A DNA stretch of 64,000 nt from Achromobacter sp. RTa. Its GTDB lineage: Bacteria; Pseudomonadota; Gammaproteobacteria; Burkholderiales; Burkholderiaceae_B. The notes under the pieces are model-generated. The model had not been told where the DNA came from. It saw nothing but the letters and a program-made list of their open reading frames with translations, and ran no database searches. The translations under genes and the position numbers were made by a program. This document shows, in pieces, positions 8,726 to 18,763 of the stretch. The stretch spans positions 62,001 to 126,000 of the forward strand of contig NZ_JPYO01000013.1 of NCBI RefSeq assembly GCF_000757485.1, read 5' to 3'. Position 1 is the stretch's first letter, and each line of letters begins with the position of its first letter.

Positions 8726-10038
8726 TCAGCGTCGCAGCCACCCTGCTCGTCCTGCCGGTCCTGCCGCGCCTGGCCCAGGCGGCTACGATCCTGGCCGTGC
8801 GCACTTGGCCTGCCGATGAATACACCCGGGTTACGCTCGAACTCGACAGCGAACTCAAGGCCGAACAGTTCACGCTGGAAAACCCTCACCGCCTCGTGGT
8901 GGATATTGAGGGACTGACCATCAGCGCCGCGCTGAACGACCTGGTTTCCAAGGTCCGTCCCGACGACCCTTATATCCAGAGCCTGCGCGTGGCGCAGAAC
9001 CGTCCGAATGTCGTGCGCCTGGTGTTCGACCTGAAGCAGCCCGTGGCGCCGCAGGTGTTCACGCTCAAGCCCGTGGCCGATTACCAGTACCGGCTGGTGC
9101 TGGACCTGTACCCGAAAATCGCCCAGGACCCGCTGATCGCCATCCTGAACAAGCAAAGCGGTCCCGACGTGGACGATCCGCTGGCGCGCATCCTGGAAGA
9201 CATCCAGCGCAACCCGGTGACCCGCGCCGACCCGCCCGAGCCGCCCCGCGTCCGGGGCCAGCAGCCCGCCGCGCCCCTGCCGTCCACGCCCAAGCCACCT
9301 CCCGCCACCGCCAGCCGCGGCAAGCCGCGCATGCTGACCATCGCGCTGGACCCGGGCCACGGCGGCGAGGATCCAGGCGCCATCGGCAGCAGCGGCCTGC
9401 GCGAGAAAGACGTGGTGCTGCGCATCGCCCGGCGCCTGAAGGCGCTGATCGACAGCCAGCCCTACATGCGCGCCTACCTCACGCGCGACGACGACTATTT
9501 CGTGCCTCTGCACGTGCGCGTGCAGAAGGCCCGCCGCGTGCGCGCAGACCTGTTCATCTCCATCCACGCCGACGCCTGGATCAAGCCCTCGGCCAACGGG
9601 TCCTCGGTGTTCGCGCTGTCCCAGCGCGGCGCCACCAGCACCCAGGCGCGCTGGATGGCCGACAAGGAAAACGCGGCCGACCTGATCGGCGGCGTCAACC
9701 TGGGCAGCCACGACCGCCAGGTGGCGAAGGTGCTGCTGGACCTGTCCACCACCGCGCAGATCAACGATTCGCTGAAGGTCGGCAGCGCCTTCCTGGACGA
9801 AATCAAGAAGATCAACCGCCTGCACAAGAACAGCGTCGAGCAGGCCGGCTTCGCCGTGCTGAAGGCGCCCGACATTCCGTCGGTGCTGGTCGAAACCGCC
9901 TTTATCAGCAATCCTCAGGAAGAGGCCCTGCTGCGCAGCAGCTCGCACCAGGACAAGCTGGCGCAGGCCATGATGACGGGCATCCAGCGCTACTTCACCG
10001 CCAATCCGCCGCTCGCGCGGCTGGGCGACGTGAGCTGA
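8653..10038 (+). CDS. amiC: N-acetylmuramoyl-L-alanine amidase (AmiC type)
   Basis: A periplasmic zinc amidase that cuts septal peptidoglycan between MurNAc and L-Ala so daughter cells separate. The N-terminus (residues 1-43) has TRRRLISVA before a hydrophobic stretch ending LAQA, a plausible twin-arginine signal as in E. coli AmiC. Residues about 45-155 form the AMIN domain for septal targeting, then a Pro-rich linker (about 190-222), then an Amidase_3 domain from about 227. Zinc ligands are visible as His236 in DPGHGG, Glu251 in LREKDV and His305 in SIHADAW. Its start overlaps the 3' end of tsaE, a common arrangement in beta-proteobacteria. A strong terminator follows. Confidence 0.95.
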   Translation: MVERDCPPALSGALPSAGATRRRLISVAATLLVLPVLPRLAQAATILAVRTWPADEYTRVTLELDSELKAEQFTLENPHRLVVDIEGLTISAALNDLVSKVRPDDPYIQSLRVAQNRPNVVRLVFDLKQPVAPQVFTLKPVADYQYRLVLDLYPKIAQDPLIAILNKQSGPDVDDPLARILEDIQRNPVTRADPPEPPRVRGQQPAAPLPSTPKPPPATASRGKPRMLTIALDPGHGGEDPGAIGSSGLREKDVVLRIARRLKALIDSQPYMRAYLTRDDDYFVPLHVRVQKARRVRADLFISIHADAWIKPSANGSSVFALSQRGATSTQARWMADKENAADLIGGVNLGSHDRQVAKVLLDLSTTAQINDSLKVGSAFLDEIKKINRLHKNSVEQAGFAVLKAPDIPSVLVETAFISNPQEEALLRSSSHQDKLAQAMMTGIQRYFTANPPLARLGDVS

Positions 10039-10068
10039 GGCCGTTTCGTCGACGGCCGGCCCCGGCGA

Positions 10069-10109
10069 TAAAAAAAGGCGATGCGCGGAAGATGCGCATC
10101 GCCTTTTTT
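10069..10109. terminator. Bidirectional terminator between amiC and dedA
   Basis: A perfect 10-bp stem GGCGATGCGC (10077-10086) / GCGCATCGCC (10094-10103) is flanked by seven A on the left and six T on the right, so it can terminate both the plus-strand amiC transcript and the minus-strand dedA transcript. Confidence 0.92.
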
Positions 10110-10141
10110 CCTTTGCCGTCGCGCCGTGGCGCGGACCTCGC

Positions 10142-10783
10142 TCAACGAGCGCCGCGGCGCGCCTTGAAGAGCTTGAACAGCCCCGCCCCGATCACCGGCA
10201 CGATCGCCGCGGCCAGGCCCAGCAAGACGATGGTGTTCAGGTGTTCCCGCACCAGCGGGATATTGCCGAAGAAATAGCCCGCGGCCACCAGGCTGATCAC
10301 CCACAGGAGCGCGCCCATGATGTTGAACAGCTGGAAGCGGGCCAGCGGCATGTCGGCCACGCCCGCCACGAACGGCGCGAATGTCCGGATGACCGGAATG
10401 AAGCGCGACATCACGATCGTCTTGCCCCCATGCTTTTCATAGAACGCGTGCGTGCGCATCAAGGCGCCGCGGTCGAGAAAGCGCAGATTCATCGAGAACA
10501 CGCGGGGCCCGATATAGCGTCCCACGGCATAGTTCACGGTATTGCCGGTGATCGCCGCGATGATCAGCAGGGCCGCCATCAGGAACGGATCGATATGGCC
10601 TGTCGCGCCGAAGGCGCCGGCGATGAACAGCAGCGAATCGCCCGGCAGGAAGGGCAGGATGATCAGCCCCGTCTCGGCAAAGACAATCAGGAACAGCACC
10701 AGGTACACCCATACGCCATACTGTTCGACCCAGACGCCGAGCGTCTGGTCGATGTGGAGCACCATGTTGAAGAATTCGAGCAT
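10142..10783 (-). CDS. DedA-family membrane protein
   Basis: A 213-aa inner-membrane protein of the DedA (SNARE-associated/VTT) family, whose members recycle undecaprenyl phosphate or flip phospholipids and support envelope and pH homeostasis. About five hydrophobic segments are visible, with the re-entrant signatures [19 protein letters not shown] (about 35-53) and [18 protein letters not shown] (about 125-142). The conserved acidic residue and arginines of the family are present. It ends in a basic tail ([10 protein letters not shown]). The intergenic gap to mutL is 83 bp and divergent. Which DedA subgroup it belongs to cannot be settled here. Confidence 0.92.
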   Translation of the reverse strand: MLEFFNMVLHIDQTLGVWVEQYGVWVYLVLFLIVFAETGLIILPFLPGDSLLFIAGAFGATGHIDPFLMAALLIIAAITGNTVNYAVGRYIGPRVFSMNLRFLDRGALMRTHAFYEKHGGKTIVMSRFIPVIRTFAPFVAGVADMPLARFQLFNIMGALLWVISLVAAGYFFGNIPLVREHLNTIVLLGLAAAIVPVIGAGLFKLFKARRGAR

Positions 10784-10866
10784 CGAAGCAATCCTGCGGT
10801 CGGAACGGAATAAGTCTCAGCGACTATAGCCCACCCGCCCATGACGCTAAAATCATCCACATAGCC

Positions 10867-12837
10867 ATGCCAGAAACCACCAGCAATATGACCGAACGCC
10901 GCTCCATTCTTGCGCTTCCCGACCTGCTGATCAGCCAGATCGCCGCCGGCGAGGTCATCGAGCGGCCCGCCTCCGTGCTCAAGGAAATCCTCGAGAACGC
11001 GATCGACGCGGGCGGGCGCGCCATCGAGGTGCGGCTGGAGGGCGGCGGTATCCGCCGCATCGCCGTCACGGACGACGGCGGCGGCATCCCGCCCGATGAA
11101 CTGCCGCTGGCCCTGGCGCGCCACGCCACCAGCAAGATCCGCTCGCTGGACGAACTGGAATCGGTCGCCTCCATGGGGTTCCGGGGCGAAGCGCTGGCTT
11201 CCATCGCCTCGGTGGCGCAGCTAACCATCATTTCCCGCACCCGCGACGGCGAACACGCCTGGCAGATCGACGCGGGCAGCATGCAGGTCAGCCCCGCGTC
11301 GGGCCCGGTGGGCACCACGGTCGACGTGCGTCAGCTCTTCGACGCCGTGCCGGCCCGCCGCAAGTTCCTGCGGTCCGAGGCCACGGAATTCGGCCACTGC
11401 GTCGACGCCATGGAACGCATCGCGCTGGCGCATCCGCAGATCGCCTTCCGCCTGTTCCATCACGATCGCGCGCAGCGCCAATGGCTGCCCGCCGAGCCCC
11501 CCCAGCGCATCCGCGACGTGCTGGGCGCGGAATTCGCCGAACACGGCCTGCTGCTGTCGCATTCGGTCGGCAACGTCAGCCTCGCCGGCATGATCACCCG
11601 CCCCACCGCCGCGCGCGCCCGCGCGGACCGGCAGTACCTGTACGTCAACGGACGCTATGTGCGCGACCGCACCGTCAGCCACGCGCTGCGCGCCGCCTAC
11701 GCGGACGTGCTGCACGGAGACCGCCAGCCGGCCTACGTGCTGTTCCTGGACATCGACCCTGCCGCGGTGGACGTGAACGTCCATCCCGCCAAGCACGAAG
11801 TGCGCTTCCGCGACAGCGGCGCCGTGCATCGTTTCGTTTCCCATGCAGTCGGCCAGACGCTGGCGCAGACCGGCGGTTCTGCCGTGGTCACGCCGGCCAG
11901 CCAGGACGAAGATGCCGGATTCGAAACCGTGGCCCAGCCAGCCTCCTCGGCCGGCATGCCCCCGCAAGCCGCGCCTGCACCCGCCAGTCCCCTGGCCGCG
12001 GATCCGCCCAGGCCGGCCTATGGCGGCAACGGAGGCAATGGCGGCGCGTCCTACGGGCTGCGTCCCTCGCCCGCGCCGCAACGCCCGCATACCCAGGTTC
12101 CATTCCGGCTGCACGCCGAACCCGCCGGCATTCCCGCTGCGGACTGGCAATCGCTCTACCGCCCGCTCGACGACGATACGGCGGCCAAGGCCGCGCCCCT
12201 GCGCGAGCCCTCTCCCGCGGCGGCTGCGCCGGCCGCCATGCCGGCGGATGAAGAACACCCGCTGGGCATGGCCCTGGGGCAGCTGCACGGCATCTACATC
12301 CTGGCGCAGAACCGCCGGGGCATGGTGCTGGTGGACATGCACGCCGCGCATGAACGCGTCGTGTACGAGCAGCTCAAGCAGGCGCTGGACGCGCGCAGCC
12401 TGCCGCGCCAGGACCTGCTGGTGCCCGTGGTGTTCCACGCGCAGGAAAAAGACGTGGCCCTGGTCGAGGAATTCGAAGAGCAGTTGAACGAGCTGGGCTT
12501 CGAGATGCGCCCGTCGGGGCCGACCTCGATCGCCGTGCGCTCCGTGCCGGCCATCCTGGCCCGCGGCGACATCGAAACCTTGGCCCGCGCCGTGTTGCGC
12601 GACCTGGGCGCCGTGGGAGTCTCGCGCCTGCTGACCGAGCAACGCAACGAATTGCTGTCCACCATGGCCTGCCACGGCTCGGTGCGCGCCAACCGCAAGC
12701 TCACCATCGAAGAAATGAATGCGCTGCTGCGCCAGATGGAAGCCACCGAACGCGCCGACCAGTGCAACCATGGCCGCCCGACCTGGGTGCAGTGGTCGGT
12801 GTCCGACCTGGACAAGCTCTTCCTGCGCGGGCAATAG
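10867..12837 (+). CDS. mutL: DNA mismatch repair protein MutL
   Basis: MutL couples mismatch recognition by MutS to strand incision. The N-terminal GHKL ATPase is clear: [17 protein letters not shown] then ENAIDAGG (motif I), TDDGGGIP (motif II), and [13 protein letters not shown] (motif III). A transducer domain with [14 protein letters not shown] follows near residue 300. Residues about 335-455 are a low-complexity Ala/Pro/Gly linker, and the C-terminal dimerisation domain starts near 460 ([17 protein letters not shown]). Length 656 aa is within the usual range. ATG 10867 and ATG 10888 are both possible starts; neither has a strong ribosome site. miaA follows after two bases. Confidence 0.97.
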   Translation: MPETTSNMTERRSILALPDLLISQIAAGEVIERPASVLKEILENAIDAGGRAIEVRLEGGGIRRIAVTDDGGGIPPDELPLALARHATSKIRSLDELESVASMGFRGEALASIASVAQLTIISRTRDGEHAWQIDAGSMQVSPASGPVGTTVDVRQLFDAVPARRKFLRSEATEFGHCVDAMERIALAHPQIAFRLFHHDRAQRQWLPAEPPQRIRDVLGAEFAEHGLLLSHSVGNVSLAGMITRPTAARARADRQYLYVNGRYVRDRTVSHALRAAYADVLHGDRQPAYVLFLDIDPAAVDVNVHPAKHEVRFRDSGAVHRFVSHAVGQTLAQTGGSAVVTPASQDEDAGFETVAQPASSAGMPPQAAPAPASPLAADPPRPAYGGNGGNGGASYGLRPSPAPQRPHTQVPFRLHAEPAGIPAADWQSLYRPLDDDTAAKAAPLREPSPAAAAPAAMPADEEHPLGMALGQLHGIYILAQNRRGMVLVDMHAAHERVVYEQLKQALDARSLPRQDLLVPVVFHAQEKDVALVEEFEEQLNELGFEMRPSGPTSIAVRSVPAILARGDIETLARAVLRDLGAVGVSRLLTEQRNELLSTMACHGSVRANRKLTIEEMNALLRQMEATERADQCNHGRPTWVQWSVSDLDKLFLRGQ

Positions 12838-12839
12838 GC

Positions 12840-13802
12840 TTGTCGTCCCTCTCCCCTTCCTCCGCCGGCCAGCCGGTCATCTGCCTTGCCGGCCCCACCG
12901 CGGCCGGCAAGAGCGCGTCCACGCTGGCGCTCGCGGAACGCTGGCCGCTGGAAATCGTCAACGTGGATTCCGCCACGATCTACCGCGGCATGGACATCGG
13001 CACGGCCAAGCCCTCGCCTGCAGAGCAGGCGCGCGTGCCCCAGCACCTGCTGGACATCCTGGATCCCGTCCAGTCGTACTCCGCCGCCGACTTCGTCGCG
13101 GACGCGCGGCGGCTGATCGGCGAGATCCGCGCGCGCGGCCGCATTCCCCTTCTGGCGGGCGGCACCATGATGTATTACAAGGCGCTGCGCGACGGCCTGG
13201 ACGACCTGCCCCAGGCCAATCCGGCGCTGCGCGCCGAACTGGAGGCGCGCGCGGCCGTCCAGGGCTGGCCCGCGCTGCATGCGGAGCTGGCCCTGCTGGA
13301 TCCGGCTACCGCGGCCCGCCTGGCGCCCAACGACAGCCAGCGCATCCAGCGCGCGCTGGAGATCTGCCGGCTATCTGGGCAGCCCATGTCCGCCCTGCTG
13401 CTGCGCAGCCAGCGCCAGCGTGACGACAGCGGCCGCCAATACCTCACCATCAGCCTGGAACCTTCCGACCGCGCCGCCCTGCACGCGCGCATCGAGCAGC
13501 GCTTCGACGCCATGCTGGCCAATGGTTTCCTCGACGAGGTGCGCGGCCTGCGCGCCAGGGCCGACCTGCATCCGGGCCTGCCTTCCGTGCGTTGCGTGGG
13601 CTACCGGCAGATGTGGGCGCATCTGGACGGCGAAACCGACCTGGCCACCGCCCGAGAACAGGGCATTGCCGCCACGCGCCAGCTGGCCAAGCGCCAGATC
13701 ACCTGGCTGCGCGCGCAACCCGAGCGCGTCATCGTGGACTGCCTGGCCGCGGATGCCGTGGCGCAGACCATCGATGCGGTGGCGGTGATGTTGGGGGAGT
13801 GA
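12840..13802 (+). CDS. miaA: tRNA dimethylallyltransferase MiaA
   Basis: MiaA adds the dimethylallyl group to N6 of A37 in tRNAs reading codons that begin with U. The protein opens with the P-loop [14 protein letters not shown], followed by [19 protein letters not shown] (tRNA/A37 recognition), [16 protein letters not shown] and, near the C-terminus, [16 protein letters not shown] and [12 protein letters not shown], all family landmarks. There is no suitable ATG: a TTG at 12840, just past the mutL stop, gives 320 aa, close to normal length, while the GTG at 12762 would overlap mutL and add an unrelated leader. The start is therefore inferred. mutL-miaA forms a tight pair. Confidence 0.94.
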   Translation: MSSLSPSSAGQPVICLAGPTAAGKSASTLALAERWPLEIVNVDSATIYRGMDIGTAKPSPAEQARVPQHLLDILDPVQSYSAADFVADARRLIGEIRARGRIPLLAGGTMMYYKALRDGLDDLPQANPALRAELEARAAVQGWPALHAELALLDPATAARLAPNDSQRIQRALEICRLSGQPMSALLLRSQRQRDDSGRQYLTISLEPSDRAALHARIEQRFDAMLANGFLDEVRGLRARADLHPGLPSVRCVGYRQMWAHLDGETDLATAREQGIAATRQLAKRQITWLRAQPERVIVDCLAADAVAQTIDAVAVMLGE

Positions 13803-13811
13803 TTGGGTGGC

Positions 13812-14019
13812 GGTGTCCGACACCCGAAGATATCCGCAAGTGTCTGACACTTTAAAGTGTCTGACACCCTAAGAGACGGCGTTCAGCCTGCGCTGATGCC
13901 CCGTGGGTGTCTGACACATTCGAACTATGGATGCCTGACAGGTTCAAAGTCAGGCGGTGTCAGACACCCGGGAAGACCGGCTTCAGCTTGTGCCGGCGGG
14001 TCGTTGGGTGTCAGACACG
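13812..14019. repeat. Cluster of TGTCTGACAC palindromes between miaA and purM
   Basis: Palindromes start at 13812 (GGTGTCCGACACC), 13840, 13857, 13906, 13956 and 14007. The last two are in the inverted form GGTGTCAGACACC/G. Complete units are 13857-13918, with CTAAGAGACG and an imperfect core stem, and 13956-14019, with a CCGGC...GCCGG core. The two units are in opposite orientation, head to head. The 224-bp gap holds nothing else and no T-tract terminator. Confidence 0.9.
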
Positions 14020-14026
14020 CGCAGGA

Positions 14027-15076
14027 TCAGACTACAAAAGTCTGCGCCATGCCTTCCTTCTGCTCGACGATTTCGCCCAGCGTGCTGACCGTTTCGCCCT
14101 GTTCGCGCAGCGTGGCCGCGATGGCTTCCGCCTCGGCCGGATCCACGACCAGCACCATGCCGATGCCGCAGTTGAAGACGCGGTACATCTCGGTGTCCTC
14201 GACGCCGCCCTGCTCCTGCAGCCACTGGAACAGCTTGGGCATTTCCCAGTTGGCGCGGTGCAGCTGGGCCGCCAGGCCGGGTTGCAGGATGCGCGGCACG
14301 TTGTCCAGCAGGCCGCCGCCCGTGATGTGGGCCAGGCCCTTGATGCTGGCGCCGTGCTTGGCCAGCGCGGCCAGCACCTGCTTCACATAGATGCGCGTCG
14401 GCGCCATGACGACGTCGACCAGCGGCTGGCCATGGAAGTCGTCGTCGGGCTTGGCATTGGCGCGTTCGAGGATCTTGCGCAGCAGCGAGTAGCCATTGGA
14501 GTGCGCGCCGCTGGAAGCCAGGCCCAGCACCACGTCGCCCGTCTTGATCGACTTGCCGGTGATGATGGCGGACTTTTCGACCGCCCCCACCGCGAAACCG
14601 GCCAGGTCGTACTCACCGTCGGGGTACATACCGGGCATTTCGGCGGTCTCGCCGCCGATCAGCGCGCAGCCCGACAGCTCGCAGCCCTTGGCGATGCCGC
14701 CCACCACCGACGCCGCCGTGTCCACCGAAAGCTTGCCGCAGCCGAAATAATCCAGGAAGAACAGGGGTTCCGCGCCCTGCACCAGGATATCGTTGACGCT
14801 CATGGCGACCAGGTCGATTCCCACGGTGTCGTGGCGGTTCCAGTCGAACGCCAGGCGCAGCTTGGTGCCCACGCCATCGGTGCCCGAGACCAGCACGGGT
14901 TCCTTGAAGGTCTTCGGCACTTCGAACAAGCCGCCGAAGCCGCCGATACCGGCCAGCACGCCGGCACGCATGGTGCGGGCCGCAAGCGGTTTGATACGGT
15001 CGACCAGGGCATCGCCTGCGTCGATGTCGACACCGGCATCGCGGTAGGTCAGAGGGGCGGTAGGTTGATTCGTCAT
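14027..15076 (-). CDS. purM: Phosphoribosylformylglycinamidine cyclo-ligase (AIR synthetase)
   Basis: PurM closes the imidazole ring in purine synthesis, converting FGAM and ATP to aminoimidazole ribonucleotide. The 349-aa length is standard. Landmarks are the N-terminal [19 protein letters not shown], the [12 protein letters not shown] nucleotide-binding block near residue 65, [31 protein letters not shown], and [16 protein letters not shown] near residue 235. It ends at the palindromic-repeat cluster, converging with miaA. The upstream 418 bp to hda are divergent and hold the promoters of both. Confidence 0.97.
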   Translation of the reverse strand: MTNQPTAPLTYRDAGVDIDAGDALVDRIKPLAARTMRAGVLAGIGGFGGLFEVPKTFKEPVLVSGTDGVGTKLRLAFDWNRHDTVGIDLVAMSVNDILVQGAEPLFFLDYFGCGKLSVDTAASVVGGIAKGCELSGCALIGGETAEMPGMYPDGEYDLAGFAVGAVEKSAIITGKSIKTGDVVLGLASSGAHSNGYSLLRKILERANAKPDDDFHGQPLVDVVMAPTRIYVKQVLAALAKHGASIKGLAHITGGGLLDNVPRILQPGLAAQLHRANWEMPKLFQWLQEQGGVEDTEMYRVFNCGIGMVLVVDPAEAEAIAATLREQGETVSTLGEIVEQKEGMAQTFVV

Positions 15077-15494
15077 GAGAAATGCCGTGGGGTATGTAAC
15101 AATTGCTGGGATTTGGGTGGAACGCCCCGCATTTTACGATGTTGCGGGCTCAAGCAGGGATTGCCCCCGCCGGGGCGCCGCGAAAGCGGCCCGGCCAAGG
15201 ATGGCAGGAACCGCGCAAAGCCAGGCCGGCCCAAGGGCCCGACGCGACACTGCCCCCTCAGGTGGTTTAAAGTGTAGGGTTCGCCGGTATTGATTTTGCC
15301 AGTTTCTGGCGGCTGAAGCCCGACGCGATCCTGTTTCGGTTCGCATCGCGCCCGGCTTCCGGCCCTTGTACTACCGTTTTTTGGCTTTTCGGCACCCGGC
15401 GGCGCTGCCCGGCATGCCGCTCGCGGAACCCCGCTATGTGGACTCGCGGCGTTGGTTTTCGGGTATTCCGGAAAAGCCTGATTGATAAGCTCTC
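15077..15494. other. Divergent intergenic region purM/hda
   Basis: This 418-bp gap separates the divergent purM and hda genes. I see no RNA gene and no copy of the palindromic repeat. One plus-strand frame stays open from about 15291 to a TGA at 15484-15486 but has no convincing start, only an ATG at 15415 that would give 23 residues, so I do not call it a gene. The AT-richer patch near 15265-15300 is the most promoter-like stretch. No riboswitch-like structure stands out. Confidence 0.4.
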
Positions 15495-16196
15495 ATGAAC
15501 CGCCAGCTGCTGCTCGACGTTCTTCCCGCGCCAGCGCCATCGCTGAACAACTATATCGCCGGCCCGAACGGAGAAGCGCTCGCGGCCGTGCGCGCGCTCG
15601 CGCCCGGCCGCGCCTTGTATATCTGGGGCGCCGCGGGTTGCGGCCGCAGCCACCTGCTGCGCGCCCTGACCGCGCGCCGCGACGCCGTCTACATCGACGC
15701 CCCCACCGGCGAGAACATGCTGCGGCGCCTGGCCGAGGCCGATTCAAAATCGCCCATGCCCAAGTTCGTGGCGGTCGACGACGTGCACCGCATGGACGAC
15801 AGCCGCCAGGCCGCCCTGTTCGCCCTGTACAACCGCTGGCGCGAATCCGCCGCGACGGGCCGCGCCTTCGCGCTGGCGCTCGCGGGCGACCGCGCCCCGC
15901 TGTCCATGCCCCTGCGCGAAGACCTGCGCACGCGGCTCGGCTGGGACCTGGTGTTCCGCCTGGATCCGCTGTCCGACGCCGACAAGCTGGCCGCCCTGTC
16001 CGCCCAGGCGGCGGAACGCGGCATGCACCTGGCGCCGGAAATCATCAACTGGATGCTCACGCACCACGAGCGCGACATCCGCAAGCTGGCGACGCTGATC
16101 GACGCGCTCGACCGCTATTCCCTGGCCACCGGCCGTCCCATCACCCTGCCCCTGCTGCGGGCCATGCTCGCAGACCCTGATTCGCAACGCAAATGA
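15495..16196 (+). CDS. hda: DnaA regulatory inactivator Hda-like AAA+ protein
   Basis: A 233-aa AAA+ protein related to the ATPase domain of DnaA. In the characterised case Hda, with the beta clamp, stimulates ATP hydrolysis by DnaA after replication starts. The N-terminal MNRQLLLDVLPAP fits the clamp-binding hexapeptide region (QLLLDV). Walker A is GAAGCGRSHLLRAL (45-58), Walker B is KFVAVDDVHRM (near 95), and WMLTHHERDIRKLATLIDAL is the sensor 2/lid region. The next gene overlaps its stop codon by four bases. The order hda-HAD-pcnB-folK is a typical beta-proteobacterial operon. Confidence 0.92.
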   Translation: MNRQLLLDVLPAPAPSLNNYIAGPNGEALAAVRALAPGRALYIWGAAGCGRSHLLRALTARRDAVYIDAPTGENMLRRLAEADSKSPMPKFVAVDDVHRMDDSRQAALFALYNRWRESAATGRAFALALAGDRAPLSMPLREDLRTRLGWDLVFRLDPLSDADKLAALSAQAAERGMHLAPEIINWMLTHHERDIRKLATLIDALDRYSLATGRPITLPLLRAMLADPDSQRK

Positions 16197-16891
16197 CCTC
16201 CCGACGTCTCGCCCTGTTCGACCTGGATCACACCCTGTTGCCGCTCGATAGCGACTACCAATGGGCCGACTATCTGGCACGCACGGGCCGCGCGGGCGAT
16301 CCCAACGAGGCCCGCCGCCGCAACGACGATCTGATGGACCGCTACAACCGCGGCGAACTGACAGCCGAACAGGCCGCCGAATTCATGCTCGGCCTGCTGG
16401 CCGCGCACACTCCCTACGATCTGGCCGCCTGGCACGAAGCCTTCATGGGCGAGGTGATCCGCCCGTCCATGACGCCCGCCGCGCGCGAACTGGTGCAGGC
16501 GCACCTGGAAGCCGGCGATCTGTGCGCGGTCGTCACCGCCACCAACAGTTTTGTCACCGCCCCCATCGCCCGCGCCTTCGGCGTGCCCCACCTCGTGGCG
16601 ACGGATGCCGAATACCTGCAAGGCCGCTACACCGGCCGTATCCTGGGCACCCCCAGTTTCAAGGAAGGCAAGGTCTTGCGCGTCAACGACTGGCTGGCCG
16701 GCATGAACCTGGGGCTTGCGGATTTCTCGGAATCGTTTTTCTATAGCGATTCGGTGAATGATGTCCCGCTGCTCGAAAAAGTCACCCGTCCGATCGCCGC
16801 GAACCCCAGCCCCACCCTGCGCAAGATCGCCCAGGAACGCGGTTGGCAAGTGATCGACTTGTTCGACCACATGGAAGATGCGAAGTCCTAA
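16193..16891 (+). CDS. HAD-IB family phosphatase (SerB-like)
   Basis: A 232-aa haloacid dehalogenase-type hydrolase. Motif I FDLDHT gives the nucleophile Asp10 and the acid/base Asp12, motif II is VVTATNSF (near 115), the lysine of motif III is in SFKEGKVLRV, and motif IV is YSDSVNDVPLLE. An alpha-helical cap (about 25-95) lies between motifs I and II, as in the SerB-like IB subclass. The family includes phosphoserine phosphatases and related enzymes; the real substrate is not evident. It overlaps hda by ATGA, and its TAA directly abuts the pcnB start codon, so it is translationally coupled. Confidence 0.85.
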   Translation: MTSRRLALFDLDHTLLPLDSDYQWADYLARTGRAGDPNEARRRNDDLMDRYNRGELTAEQAAEFMLGLLAAHTPYDLAAWHEAFMGEVIRPSMTPAARELVQAHLEAGDLCAVVTATNSFVTAPIARAFGVPHLVATDAEYLQGRYTGRILGTPSFKEGKVLRVNDWLAGMNLGLADFSESFFYSDSVNDVPLLEKVTRPIAANPSPTLRKIAQERGWQVIDLFDHMEDAKS

Positions 16892-18250
16892 ATGATCACT
16901 GAAACCATAAGAAAATTCGTCGGCCGACTGTTCGCGCCGGCGCCCCGGGGGCCGTTGCGCATCGAGCGCGACAAACACGGCATCGACCGCCGCAACGTAT
17001 CGCGCCACGCGATCAAGGTCTGCGAAGTCCTGCGCCAGCATGGCTATGAAGCCTATATCGTCGGCGGCGCGGTCCGCGACCTGATCGTGGGCCTGGAGCC
17101 CAAGGACTTCGACGTGGCCACCAACGCCACGCCCGAGGAGATCCGCCCGCTGTTCCGCCGCGCCCGCATCATCGGCCGCCGCTTCCAGCTGGTGCACGTG
17201 GTGTTCGGCCAGGAAATCATCGAAACCTCCACCTTCCGCGCGCCCGCCTCGGAAGACCAGGAGACCGACGAACACGGCCGCATCCTGCGCGACAACGTAT
17301 TCGGCACGCAGGAAGAAGACGCCAAGCGGCGCGACTTCACCATGAACGCGCTGTACTACGATCCCCACACCGAGGAAGTCATCGACTACCACAATGGCGT
17401 GGCCGACCTGAAGAAGCGCCAGATCCGCATCATCGGCGACCCCGCCAAGCGCTACCGCGAAGACCCGGTCCGCATGCTGCGCGCCGTGCGCTTCGCGGCC
17501 AAGCTCAACGGCACGATCGACCCGGCCACGCGCCAGCCGATCGGAACGATGGCCGACCTGATCGAGAACGTGCCGGCCTCGCGCCTGTTCGACGAAATGC
17601 TCAAGCTGCTGACCTGCGGCCATGCCATGGACTGCCTGCGCCAGCTGCGCGCGGACGGCCTGCACAAAGGCCTGCTGCCGCTCCTGGACGTGGTGCTGGA
17701 ACAGCCCGGCGGCGAGCATTTCGTGGAGCTGGCGCTGGAACGCACCGATGCGCGCGTGCGTTCGGGCAAGACCATCAGCCCGAGCTTCCTCTTCGCCGCG
17801 CTGCTGTGGCAACAGGTGGACGTGCGTTGGAAGCAGTTGCGCGCCCAGGGCGAGCACACCATTCCCGCGCTGTCCCAGGCCGCGGACTCCGTGCTGGACG
17901 AACAGACCGAGAAGCTCGCCATCCAGCGCCGCTTTTCGTCCGACATGCGCGAAATCTGGTTCATGCAGCCGCGCTTCGAGCGCCGCATGGGCAAGAGCAT
18001 CTTCCGCATGATCGAACAGCCGCGCTTCCGCGCGGCCTGCGACTTCCTGCAATTGCGCGCCGCCGCCGGCGAATTCGACAGCGTGCTGGCTCAATGGTGG
18101 ATGGACCTGGCCAACGCCGACGACGTCACCCGCGCGGACATGATCGAGGAAATCTCGCGCCAGCCGCGCGACGCCGGCGATGCACCGGCGCCGCGCAAGC
18201 GCCGCCGCCCGCGGCGCTCATCCTCGCGCGGCGCGCCCAGCGCGGGCTGA
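16892..18250 (+). CDS. pcnB: Poly(A) polymerase I
   Basis: PcnB adds 3' poly(A) tails that mark RNAs for decay. The 452-aa protein has the class II nucleotidyltransferase head: YIVGGAVRDLIVGLEPKDFD, where the two Asp of KDFDV bind metal, RRFQLVHVVFG, and RRDFTMNALYYD near residue 150. DPVRMLRAVRFAAKL is the RNA-binding domain start shared with CCA-adding enzymes. The C-terminus is long and basic (APRKRRRPRRSSSRG), typical of bacterial PcnB rather than CCA enzymes, which lack it. It is preceded with no gap by the HAD gene and followed three bases later by folK. Confidence 0.95.
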   Translation: MITETIRKFVGRLFAPAPRGPLRIERDKHGIDRRNVSRHAIKVCEVLRQHGYEAYIVGGAVRDLIVGLEPKDFDVATNATPEEIRPLFRRARIIGRRFQLVHVVFGQEIIETSTFRAPASEDQETDEHGRILRDNVFGTQEEDAKRRDFTMNALYYDPHTEEVIDYHNGVADLKKRQIRIIGDPAKRYREDPVRMLRAVRFAAKLNGTIDPATRQPIGTMADLIENVPASRLFDEMLKLLTCGHAMDCLRQLRADGLHKGLLPLLDVVLEQPGGEHFVELALERTDARVRSGKTISPSFLFAALLWQQVDVRWKQLRAQGEHTIPALSQAADSVLDEQTEKLAIQRRFSSDMREIWFMQPRFERRMGKSIFRMIEQPRFRAACDFLQLRAAAGEFDSVLAQWWMDLANADDVTRADMIEEISRQPRDAGDAPAPRKRRRPRRSSSRGAPSAG

Positions 18251-18253
18251 CTC

Positions 18254-18748
18254 ATGGCGCCCGCTCCCGTTCGCGCCTACGTCGGCCTGGGCGCCAATCT
18301 CGGCGACGGCGCGGCGACCCTGCGTCAGGTCCTGGCCGAGCTGCGCGATACGGATGGCATCCTGACGGTCGAGGCGTCGCCGTTCTACCGCAGCGCTCCC
18401 GTGGAGGCCACCGGCCCGGATTTCATCAACGCCGTGGCCGCGGTGGACACCGATCTTGCGCCGCTGGCGCTGCTGGACGCGCTGCAAGCACTGGAAAACC
18501 GCCACGGCCGCCAGCGGCCTTACAAGAACGCTCCCCGCACGCTGGACCTGGATTTGCTGCTTTACGGCGACGTCGCGATGGAGCACGAACGGCTGTACCT
18601 GCCGCACCCCCGCATGCACCTGCGCGCTTTCGTGCTGCTGCCGCTGAAGGACCTGGCGCCGGGCATGATGCTGAAAGGAAAGAGCCTGGAGGAATGGGCG
18701 GAAGGGATCGGGGGGCAGGAAATCCTGCAACTCAGCGTGTCAGGCTAA
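18254..18748 (+). CDS. folK: 2-amino-4-hydroxy-6-hydroxymethyldihydropteridine pyrophosphokinase
   Basis: FolK (HPPK) transfers pyrophosphate to the pterin precursor in folate synthesis. At 164 aa it has the normal size. Visible motifs are AYVGLGANLGDGAATLRQ at the start, SPFYRSAPVEATGPDFINAV, LQALENRHGRQRPYKNAPRT and the signature RTLDLDLLLYGD, with the two Asp that bind Mg-ATP. HPRMHLRAFVLLPLKDLAP is the usual C-terminal block. It is the last gene of the hda operon. Its last codons run through GTGTCAG, a half-copy of the palindrome that fills the downstream gap. Confidence 0.96.
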   Translation: MAPAPVRAYVGLGANLGDGAATLRQVLAELRDTDGILTVEASPFYRSAPVEATGPDFINAVAAVDTDLAPLALLDALQALENRHGRQRPYKNAPRTLDLDLLLYGDVAMEHERLYLPHPRMHLRAFVLLPLKDLAPGMMLKGKSLEEWAEGIGGQEILQLSVSG

Positions 18749-18763
18749 ACCCCTACTTTCCGA

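Noticed and set aside
15291..15486. Small gene upstream of hda
   Set aside because: One frame is open for about 65 codons but has no credible start or ribosome site, and only a 23-codon ATG version; no family is recognised.
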